Shown here piece by piece: positions 1 through 6,369 of a DNA stretch of 20,085 bases. Source of the stretch: Dokdonella_A sp039926425 (GTDB taxonomy: Bacteria > Pseudomonadota > Gammaproteobacteria > Xanthomonadales > Rhodanobacteraceae); assembly GCF_039926425.1 (NCBI RefSeq), contig NZ_JBDSWZ010000149.1, positions 1-20,085 of the forward strand, given 5' to 3'. Positions within the stretch are counted from its first letter, which is position 1; each line of letters opens with the position of its first letter. The notes under the pieces were generated by a model. The model was not told the origin of the DNA. It did no database searches and saw nothing but the letters and a program-made list of their open reading frames with translations. The translations under genes and the position numbers were made by a program.

Positions 1-941
1 CTCGCGCAATGGATGCGGTCTCTGCGCGCCATGTTCTGGGTGCCCAGGCGAACCTGTGGACCGAGCACATGCGAACCACGGCAATGGTCGAGCATGCGGC
101 GTTTCCTCGCGTTGCCGCATTGGCCGAGGTGCTGTGGTCGCCGGCGCAAACGCACGACTGGACGGGTTTCGTTGCACGTCTCTCGGCACAGCTGGATCGT
201 TACACGCAACGCGATGTCGCGGCTGCGTCCAGCGCTTTCGAGGTGCGTTTCGCCGACGCCGTCGACGGCTCGGCCGGACAGGTCGCAACGACGCTGTCGA
301 ACCAGGTCGATGTGCCGATCCACTACACGATCGATGGCGGTGATCCGGATGCGCGGTCGCCACGTTTTCTCGCGGCTTTGCAGGTTCCGGTCGGATCGGT
401 CGTGCGCGCCGCGGCGTTCGTGAATGATCGTCGGGTCAGCGCAGTCTCCACGCACTCACTCGATGCCGCGGATCTGCTGCGCCGATCGAGCGATGCGCTC
501 AAACCCTGCCGTGGAACGCTGCGTCTGCGGCTGGAAGACGATGCGCCGATGGACGGCGAGCGTGCGTTCTTCGACGTCGACCTGTTCGATCCATGCTGGA
601 TCTACGAGCAGGCACCACTCGACGGCATCGCGGCCATTTCGGTCACGGTCGGCCAGGTCCCGTACAACTTCCAGCTCGGCAAGGACGCCGCGAACATCTG
701 GCCTCGCCCGATCAGTCGGTCACCTGAAGGCGAATTGCAGGTCAAACTCGACGGTTGCAACGGATCCGTGTTCTCGCGACTGCCGCTCGCGCCGGCGATC
801 CGCAGCAGCGGAACGACGATCCTCGATGCGTTGATCCCCGCGCAGTCAGGACGTCACGATCTGTGTTTCGTGTTCGCAGGAACCGGACTTGATCCACTCT
901 GGGCGATCGACACGATTCGACTGGTGCCGAAGCGCCCGTAA
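1..941 (+). CDS. Beta-N-acetylhexosaminidase (GH20), 3' part only
   Basis: This is the C-terminal end of a glycoside hydrolase family 20 enzyme, which releases terminal N-acetylglucosamine from chitin or peptidoglycan oligosaccharides, usually in the periplasm. The reading frame is open from the window edge (codons from base 3), so the true start lies upstream. The first ~60 residues carry the end of the catalytic barrel: GAQANLWTEHM with its conserved Trp and Glu, then FPRVAALAEVLWSP. Residues near 100-120 (IHYTIDGGDPDARSP) match the chitobiase/hexosaminidase C-terminal beta domain. About 150 further residues form a beta-rich extension containing FDPCWIYE, VGQVPYNFQLG and a final LWAIDTIRLVP. 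Extensions like this occur on GH20 enzymes of Xanthomonas relatives (recalled, not checked). The catalytic Asp-Glu pair lies outside the window, so activity cannot be judged. Confidence 0.9.
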   Translation, partial: RAMDAVSARHVLGAQANLWTEHMRTTAMVEHAAFPRVAALAEVLWSPAQTHDWTGFVARLSAQLDRYTQRDVAAASSAFEVRFADAVDGSAGQVATTLSNQVDVPIHYTIDGGDPDARSPRFLAALQVPVGSVVRAAAFVNDRRVSAVSTHSLDAADLLRRSSDALKPCRGTLRLRLEDDAPMDGERAFFDVDLFDPCWIYEQAPLDGIAAISVTVGQVPYNFQLGKDAANIWPRPISRSPEGELQVKLDGCNGSVFSRLPLAPAIRSSGTTILDALIPAQSGRHDLCFVFAGTGLDPLWAIDTIRLVPKRP

Positions 942-948
942 GCGCTTC
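929..948 (+). terminator. Stem-loop overlapping the GH20 stop codon
   Basis: A perfect 7-bp inverted repeat, GAAGCGC-ccgtaa-GCGCTTC, has the TAA stop in its loop. No T-run follows, so it would be at most a weak or Rho-assisted terminator or a 3'-end stabilising hairpin. Confidence 0.3.
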
Positions 949-1021
949 AGTGGCCGCGAGCTACGTTTTGTCTGTCCACGCAAAGGGGGAGTCCTGCGCC
1001 GGCTGGGAACTTCCGTCCATG

Positions 1022-1149
1022 ACGTCATTCCCGCGAAAGCGGGAAGCGCTCTTCGTGCGCGCTCGGGCGACCTTGGTGCGTGTCGCACTCGTTGGCCGTG
1101 GATGTTCGCGTGGATCGAGGAGCGATTCCCGCTTTCGCGTGAATGACGT
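1022..1149. repeat. Inverted pair of REP-like repeats
   Basis: Two 29-base arms (1022-1050 and 1121-1149) are reverse complements of each other at 27 of 29 positions and enclose about 70 bases. The left arm also folds alone into TTCCCGC-gaaa-GCGGGAA, a 7-bp stem with a GAAA tetraloop; the right arm does the same with one mismatch. The core, tcattcccgcgaaagcggg, is a sequence I recall as a dispersed extragenic repeat in many GC-rich Beta- and Gammaproteobacteria. The arrangement resembles a BIME-type pair. It fills most of the gap between the GH20 gene and the next gene. In the rest of that gap (951-1021 and 1150-1267) I see no gene, promoter or other structure I can support. Confidence 0.75.
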
Positions 1150-1267
1150 ATGGAGAGGGTCGAGGTGTTGATGGCCGCGCAAATCACGACGTTCGCGACG
1201 ACCCTCGCGTTGCCTGACCGTGGTGTTGCAGTTGCGAAGCGAGGCGCGCGCGGCCCACCATGACCGC

Positions 1268-1918
1268 ATGCGACCTGATGAAGACCCCGGCGTTCCCCGT
1301 CGACTCGCGCGCGGCGAGGCTTTTGTCTATGTGTTGCCGCGCCGTGACGACACGCAGTTCAAGATCGGCTTCAGCCGCGACCCGGTCGAGCGCTGGCAGA
1401 CCTTGCATCGGCGCTTTTTCGAATTCTTCGACCTGGACCGCGGCATTCTCGTCGCCACCGATCGCGTCAGTGATGCACGTCGCATCGAGCGATCCCTGCT
1501 GTCCGAGTTTTCGGCGTACACATCATTGGCTCCCCTGCGCGTGCCGGCTTCCGCCGGTGGATCGAACGAATGGTTTCGCGGCGTTCTCGACGACGCCGTG
1601 GCATCCGCAGCAGTTCATGCCGAGAGATCCGGGCTCGTCGTCCATCGGCCAGCGAGCGCGTGGCTGCGGACGGTGCTGATCGACCGGACGGACCTGCTGT
1701 TCGCGTGGACGAGGCGCATGCTCGACCTGATCGAATTCGAGCGGCACAACCCCGCTGGCGAGAAATCCGACGGAGCCACCCGCTACGAGCGCAGCCTGGG
1801 CGATGCGCTCGATGCGATGGTCGCGCTGAACATCGACTTCACCCCGCACGTACCGACCGACGTCGTCGCATGGCAGGTTGCGAGACGCGCGGCTGCCACC
1901 GGCGACTGGACGCTCTAG
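1268..1918 (+). CDS. GIY-YIG-like T5orf172-type protein
   Basis: A 216-residue protein. Its first ~105 residues resemble the T5orf172 branch of the GIY-YIG nuclease superfamily: a VYV strand (residues 20-22), then FKIGFS (31-36), a basic helix with R37 and R42, a later helix RRIERSLLSEF with a candidate catalytic Glu (E74), and NEWF (100-103). The C-terminal half is helical and not recognised. Standalone proteins of this group have no settled role; DNA cleavage or DNA binding is only a family-based guess. The ATG at 1268 was chosen because homology begins near residue 18. A GTG at 1220 in the same frame would add 16 residues of low-complexity, arginine-rich sequence, and neither start has a strong ribosome binding site. 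The gene converges on the cytochrome c gene 32 bases downstream. Confidence 0.7.
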   Translation: MRPDEDPGVPRRLARGEAFVYVLPRRDDTQFKIGFSRDPVERWQTLHRRFFEFFDLDRGILVATDRVSDARRIERSLLSEFSAYTSLAPLRVPASAGGSNEWFRGVLDDAVASAAVHAERSGLVVHRPASAWLRTVLIDRTDLLFAWTRRMLDLIEFERHNPAGEKSDGATRYERSLGDALDAMVALNIDFTPHVPTDVVAWQVARRAAATGDWTL

Positions 1919-1925
1919 CCCGCAT

Positions 1926-1941
1926 TTCCGACGGAGCGGAA
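1926..1941. terminator. Short stem-loop between convergent genes
   Basis: A 5-bp inverted repeat, TTCCG-acggag-CGGAA, sits in the 32-base gap between two convergent stop codons. Its position suits a bidirectional terminator, but the stem is short and there is no T-run on either side. Confidence 0.25.
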
Positions 1942-1950
1942 CCGGATCGA

Positions 1951-3300
1951 CTACTCCAACGCGCGCAACTTGCGCACATCGTCCGCCGTCAACGCAGACG
2001 CCTGCACGCCGAATCGGCCGGTCACATAGTTGGCGACCGCAGCGACTTCGTCGTCGTTGTAGGACGCGCCGAAACCCGGCATGGCCAGCGTTCCGACCGC
2101 GCTCATCGCTCCCGACCCGTGCAGCACCACTTGTGCGACGTTGGTTGCACGCGGGTCGTTCACAGCGCGCGTTCCAGTCAACGTCGCTCGCGTCGACAGT
2201 GGGCTCACGCCGGTCCATCCGTGGCAGCTCGCGCATGCTCCGGCAAAGACCTGTTGGCCACGCACGTCGACCGTGGCCACGGTGCTCTCCTTCGGATCCG
2301 CGGACGCGACGATGGTTCGCGGTGCAGGCAAGTCGTTCGACTCGCGTGCGGGAACGCTGCGAACGTAGGTGACGATCGCGGCAATGTCGGTTGGCGTCAT
2401 GTTCGAGAAGCTGATGTCGACCGCCTCCGCCATCGGTCCCGAGGCCGTTCCACGTCCGGCGGCGTGGCCTTGCGCGAGATAACTTCCGATATCCGCCTCG
2501 CTCCAGGCGCCGACGCCGGATGCCTGATCGCCCGTGATGTTGTACGCACGCCAGCCACCGGTCAGTGCACCGGCAAACTTGTCGGAGTTGTCGAGCGCCT
2601 GCATCAGATTGCGCGGCGTATGACATTCACCGCAGTGCGCGAGCCCTTCGGCGAGATAGGCGCCGCGATTCCACGCAGCAGTCTGTTCGGCCCGTGGCTC
2701 GAAGCGCCTGCCCGGATTGAACAGGCCCGACCACACCGTCATCAGGCTCCGCTGGTTGAACGGAAACACCAGGTCGTTCGCACGCGCTGTGCTCACAACC
2801 GGCGTCAGCGAAAACAGGTAGGCCTTGATCGCCAGCACGTCGTCGTCGGTGACATACGTATATGCGGCGTAAGGAAATGCGGGATAGAGCTTCTTGCCGC
2901 CGCGCCCGATGCCGTCGTGCATCGCCTTGAGGAATTCCGCATCGGTCCATTGCCCGATGCCGGTATTGGCGTCAGGCGTGATGTTTGGCGAATACATCGT
3001 GCCGAACGGAAACTTGAATGCGCGGCCGCCCGCGAACGGTGTTCCGCCTTCGGTGGTATGGCAGGCCTGGCAGTCGGCCGCCTGCGTCAGGTAGCGTCCG
3101 CGGGCGATGGCATCGGTGGACGAAAAATCCGCCGGCACACCGGTTGGATGGCCCTCATAGGCACCGAGTGCGACCGGTTTGCCCGACGCGAACGCCATCG
3201 GTCCGGGACGCGTTGCATAAAACGCGAGGACCGCGATACCGGCGACGGCCACGATCGCAATCAAGATGCCGATGAACCTGAAAACACGCGAGCCGCTCAT
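1951..3300 (-). CDS. Membrane-anchored triheme cytochrome c, electron acceptor of the molybdoenzyme
   Basis: A 449-residue c-type cytochrome. One N-terminal membrane segment (residues ~7-28, FIGILIAIVAVAGIAVLAF) anchors it to the inner membrane with the haem domains in the periplasm. Three CxxCH haem sites are visible: CQACH (77-81), CGECH (223-227) and CASCH (356-360). The segment MYSPNITPD after haem 1 and AMPGFG near the C-terminus contain likely distal Met ligands. This three-domain layout is that of the cytochrome subunits of membrane-bound alcohol and aldehyde dehydrogenases of acetic acid bacteria. The ATG overlaps the stop of the upstream molybdopterin-subunit gene (ATGA), so the two are translationally coupled. 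The likely job is to take electrons from the [2Fe-2S] subunit and pass them to quinone or a terminal oxidase. The role is well supported by context; the partner further along the chain is not visible. Confidence 0.9.
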   Translation of the reverse strand: MSGSRVFRFIGILIAIVAVAGIAVLAFYATRPGPMAFASGKPVALGAYEGHPTGVPADFSSTDAIARGRYLTQAADCQACHTTEGGTPFAGGRAFKFPFGTMYSPNITPDANTGIGQWTDAEFLKAMHDGIGRGGKKLYPAFPYAAYTYVTDDDVLAIKAYLFSLTPVVSTARANDLVFPFNQRSLMTVWSGLFNPGRRFEPRAEQTAAWNRGAYLAEGLAHCGECHTPRNLMQALDNSDKFAGALTGGWRAYNITGDQASGVGAWSEADIGSYLAQGHAAGRGTASGPMAEAVDISFSNMTPTDIAAIVTYVRSVPARESNDLPAPRTIVASADPKESTVATVDVRGQQVFAGACASCHGWTGVSPLSTRATLTGTRAVNDPRATNVAQVVLHGSGAMSAVGTLAMPGFGASYNDDEVAAVANYVTGRFGVQASALTADDVRKLRALE

Positions 3301-5477
3301 GCCTTCGCCCCTGCCGCGAGAGCGTCTCGGTCGATCGGCAATCGTCGCAGGCGAATGCCGGTTGCCGCATAGATCGCGTTGCCAACGGCCGGCGGAGCAG
3401 CGGTCACGCCGGTTTCGCCGATTCCGCCCGGCATTTCACCGCTCGCGATCAGGTGCACTTCGATCTTTGGCGTCTGGTCGATGCGCAGCATGCGGTAGTC
3501 GTTGAAGTTGCTTTGCTGCACGCGGCCCTTGTCGATCGTGATCTCGCCGTACAACGCCGCGGTCAGTCCGAAGATCAGGCCGCCCTGGATCTGCGCGATC
3601 ACGCTGTCCGGATTGACCACGATGCCAGTGTCGACCGCACACACGATGCGATGGACGCGCACGTCGCCATTCGTGGCCACCTCCACTTCGGCGACGGTTG
3701 CGAGGTAGCTGCCGAAGACAAACTGCGCCGCAATGCCGCGACCGGTTCGTGCGGGCAGCGGATCGGACCAGCCGGACTTGGCGATCACGTGATCCAGCGC
3801 CGCGAGCATGCGTGGATTCTTGGCCAACATGCCGCGACGGAAGCTGAGCGGATCCTTGCCGACCTTCATCGCGAGTTCGTCGATGAAACTCTCGATCGCG
3901 AAGATGTTGTTGTTTGGGCCGACGCCGCGCCAGAAGCCGGTCGGGACCGCTTTCGGCTCGTCGCGCGTGTACTCGATCTGCAGGTTCGGGATGTCGTACG
4001 GAATCTCGTTCGCGCCATCGATGGCGTCGATGTCGACGCCTTTCTGGAATGCAGGCGGCAACCAGCGGGCGATGATCGCGGCGCCGGTGATGCGGTGTTT
4101 CCATCCGACGATGCGTCCGTCGGCGACGCTCGCCGACAGCAGATTGCGGTAGACCGGTCGATAGACGGCGTGCTGGATGTCTTCTTCGCGCGACCACACG
4201 ACCTTGACCGGCGAATCGACCTGCTGGGCGATGCGCACGGCTGTTTCCACCATGTCGACTTCAAGGCGTCGCCCGAAACCGCCACCAATCAGGAAATTGT
4301 GCACGGTGATTTTCTCGACCGGCAGCCCGGTGACCTTGGCTGCAATGTCCTGCGCACGCGCCAGCACCTGGGTGCCGACCCAGACTTCGCAGGCGTCGGC
4401 CGTGACGTGGACCGTGCAGTTCATCGGTTCCATCGTCGCGTGCGCGAGGAACGGCAACTCGTATGCCGCATCGAGACGGTCGCCGCCGCCGATTGCCTTG
4501 GCCTTGTCGCCCTCGGCTTTCGACACTGCGCCTTCGTTCTCGCTGCTTGCGCGAAGCTGTGCCCAGATGGCGGCGGAATCGACATTCGCATTCGGACCTT
4601 CGTCCCACACGATGTCCAACGCTTCCAATCCTTGTTTCGCCGCCCACATGTGATCGCCGACGACGGCGACCAGGTTGTCCAGAACGATCACCTGGCGCAC
4701 GCCCGCCATCGCTTTCGCACGGGTGTCGTCCACCTTGCCGACCTTGCCGCCGAACACCGGGCATTGGGCGAGTGTCGCGAACTTCACACCGGGCGGCATC
4801 GCGTCGATGCCGTACTGCGCCTTGCCATTGACCTTGTCCGGCGTGTCGAGGCGTTTGAGGGATTTGCCGATGAACCTGAAATCAGCGTCGGCCTTGAGCG
4901 GTGGATCTTTCAGCGGCGCGATCGTAGCGGCAGCGCTGGCCAGTTCGCCGTATGAAAACCGTCGCGACGTTGCCGCATGCAGCACTTCGCTGTTTGTGGT
5001 CGAGCAGGTCGAAGGATCGACCTTCCAGCGTTGCGCGGCGGCGCCGACCAGCATCGCACGGGCGGTCGCTCCGGCCTTGCGGAGCGGCATCCAGAACGCG
5101 CGGACGGAGGTCGATCCGCCTGTCGCCTGGATTCCGAACGCAGGGTTGGCATACAGCTTCTCGTTCGACGGCGCATGATCGACCGCGACGCGATTCCAGT
5201 CCACGTCGAGTTCCTCGGCGAGGATCATCGCGATGCCGGTGTAGATGCCCTGGCCCATTTCGACCTGCGGCATGATCAGCGTCACCGCGCCATGGTCGTC
5301 GATGCGGATGAACGCGTTCGGCGCGAACGCGGCGTCCGCCGTCTTGTCGTCGGCACCGGCCAACGGAATGCGGAAGCCAAGTAACAGCACGGTGGCGCCT
5401 GCAGCGATTCCGGATTGCAGGAACGCACGACGCGACGTCGACGGCAGCAGCGCGGAATCGGGAACGGATTTGGACAT
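3297..5477 (-). CDS. Molybdopterin-binding large subunit of a xanthine oxidase-family dehydrogenase (isoquinoline 1-oxidoreductase beta / aldehyde dehydrogenase type)
   Basis: A 726-residue catalytic subunit of the xanthine dehydrogenase family, in the periplasmic IorB-like branch. It begins with a Tat signal: SRRAFLQ with R16-R17, then a hydrophobic stretch ending GFRIPLAGA. PQVEMGQGIYTG near residue 70, the molybdopterin loop GGGFGRR, WRGVGPNNNIFAIESFIDE and the C-terminal GIGETG (685-690) are all intact; E688 is the expected catalytic base. The reaction is hydroxylation of an aldehyde or N-heterocycle with water as oxygen donor. The ATG at 5477 is set by a GGAG ribosome binding site and the Tat signal; the frame is open further upstream but there overlaps the iron-sulfur gene. 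It lies 25 bases after the [2Fe-2S] subunit and overlaps the cytochrome gene by ATGA. The substrate cannot be read from sequence. No XdhC-type maturation gene is in the window. Confidence 0.93.
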   Translation of the reverse strand: MSKSVPDSALLPSTSRRAFLQSGIAAGATVLLLGFRIPLAGADDKTADAAFAPNAFIRIDDHGAVTLIMPQVEMGQGIYTGIAMILAEELDVDWNRVAVDHAPSNEKLYANPAFGIQATGGSTSVRAFWMPLRKAGATARAMLVGAAAQRWKVDPSTCSTTNSEVLHAATSRRFSYGELASAAATIAPLKDPPLKADADFRFIGKSLKRLDTPDKVNGKAQYGIDAMPPGVKFATLAQCPVFGGKVGKVDDTRAKAMAGVRQVIVLDNLVAVVGDHMWAAKQGLEALDIVWDEGPNANVDSAAIWAQLRASSENEGAVSKAEGDKAKAIGGGDRLDAAYELPFLAHATMEPMNCTVHVTADACEVWVGTQVLARAQDIAAKVTGLPVEKITVHNFLIGGGFGRRLEVDMVETAVRIAQQVDSPVKVVWSREEDIQHAVYRPVYRNLLSASVADGRIVGWKHRITGAAIIARWLPPAFQKGVDIDAIDGANEIPYDIPNLQIEYTRDEPKAVPTGFWRGVGPNNNIFAIESFIDELAMKVGKDPLSFRRGMLAKNPRMLAALDHVIAKSGWSDPLPARTGRGIAAQFVFGSYLATVAEVEVATNGDVRVHRIVCAVDTGIVVNPDSVIAQIQGGLIFGLTAALYGEITIDKGRVQQSNFNDYRMLRIDQTPKIEVHLIASGEMPGGIGETGVTAAPPAVGNAIYAATGIRLRRLPIDRDALAAGAKA

Positions 5478-5502
5478 GGTCGATTCTCCGGTCAACATCG
5501 GA

Positions 5503-5955
5503 TCAGGACTTCGCGGCCTGCTTGATCGCATCGCGGATGCGCACGTAGGTTCCGCAGCGGCAGATGTTGCCGGCCATTGCCGCGTCGATGTCGGCGTCAT
5601 CCGGATTCGGCTTTGCGGTGAGCAACGCGACCGCGGACATGATCTGACCGGACTGGCAATAGCCACACTGGACGACTTCGAGCGCGAGCCACGCGTTCTG
5701 CACCTTTTCGCCGACCGGCGTCGCGCCGATGGCCTCGACCGTGGTGATCGCGCGGGTTCCGATCGACCCGACCGGCAGCAGGCACGACCGCACCGGCGCG
5801 CCGTCGACATGCACGGTGCATGCGCCGCATTGCGCGATGCCGCATCCGAACTTCGTGCCGGTGAGCCCGATGAGGTCGCGCAACACCCACAGCAGCGGCA
5901 TGTCGGCAGGGGCGTCGATCTCGCGCGACTGCCCATTGATGTTGAAGGTGATCAT
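5503..5955 (-). CDS. [2Fe-2S] small subunit of the molybdenum dehydrogenase (isoquinoline 1-oxidoreductase alpha type)
   Basis: A 150-residue protein with two [2Fe-2S] clusters. The N-terminal plant-ferredoxin-type cluster uses C38, C43, C46 and C58 (FGCGIAQCGACTVHVDG...RSC). The C-terminal helical cluster uses C97, C100, C132 and C134 (CGYC and CRC). All eight ligands are present and the length is normal for IorA, NdhS and similar subunits. It shuttles electrons from the molybdenum centre of the large subunit to the cytochrome. It has no signal peptide of its own and probably crosses the membrane with its Tat-exported partner, as known for this enzyme group. It is the first gene of a three-gene minus-strand operon. 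An AGAGG ribosome binding site precedes the ATG by five bases, and an 8-bp inverted repeat lies just upstream of that. Confidence 0.94.
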   Translation of the reverse strand: MITFNINGQSREIDAPADMPLLWVLRDLIGLTGTKFGCGIAQCGACTVHVDGAPVRSCLLPVGSIGTRAITTVEAIGATPVGEKVQNAWLALEVVQCGYCQSGQIMSAVALLTAKPNPDDADIDAAMAGNICRCGTYVRIRDAIKQAAKS

Positions 5956-6369
5956 GCGGACCTCTGGCTGGTCGCGCGCCCGTGATCAGACAGGCGCGCG
6001 GTTGGCTGGACGCTGGACGGAGGATCAGGTCGATGCGGCTTGGATCCCGAACGCCCGTCGCGGCGTGTCTGCCGCAGTTTGCGCCAATCAACGCGCTTCG
6101 TCGCGCGGTCCTCTGCCCCCAGGCCTGAGCAACTGCGCAACAGCCGCAACCACGAAGGGCTCGAAGAATGTGACGCGCGATCGGACCGCCTCTCGATCCG
6201 TCGTCGTGTCCTGCGTGTTTCACGCTGTTGCTTGCAAGGCTGGACCCTCGAACTGGAATGCAGTCGCCAGCATTTGGCACTTGTCGGCCCACAATCGCGT
6301 ATGGAAGGGAGAGACCCCGCGTGCGCGGGGGGAAGCAGGCGTGCCTGCAATGGGTCAGGGGAGAGGAAA
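5956..6369. other. 414-base divergent intergenic region
   Basis: This region separates the minus-strand dehydrogenase operon from the plus-strand HzsA-related gene and must hold both promoters. I could not assign a convincing -35/-10 pair. Apart from the inverted repeat at 5973-6000, it ends in two small hairpins just before the downstream start: CCCCGC-gtgc-GCGGGG (6315-6330) and GCAGG-cgtg-CCTGC (about 6335-6348), followed by a purine-rich AGGGGAGAGGAAA ribosome binding region. The plus frame is open from 6040, but its translation is Arg/Cys-rich and looks non-coding. Confidence 0.5.
5973..6000. promoter_or_regulatory. Inverted repeat in the leader of the dehydrogenase operon
   Basis: A perfect 8-bp inverted repeat, CGCGCGCC-N12-GGCGCGCG, starts 18 bases upstream of the ATG of the [2Fe-2S] subunit and eight bases before its ribosome binding site. 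It could be a repressor operator or an mRNA leader hairpin. GC-rich DNA produces such repeats by chance more readily, so confidence is modest. Confidence 0.35.

Noticed and set aside
1570..3372. A 600-codon plus-strand frame opposite the cytochrome c gene
   Set aside because: It overlaps two better supported genes, and its Arg-rich translation has no domain.
5478..5936. Upstream extension of the molybdopterin subunit frame across the [2Fe-2S] gene
   Set aside because: The extension is a shadow of the iron-sulfur subunit. A Tat signal and a GGAG site fix the start at 5477.
6275..6290. TGGCAC resembling a sigma-54 -24 element upstream of the HzsA-related gene
   Set aside because: The expected TTGC element five bases later is missing.
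6040..6369. Possible N-terminal extension of the HzsA-related protein
   Set aside because: The frame is open, but the translation is Arg/Cys-rich and the signal peptide and ribosome binding site place the start at 6370.
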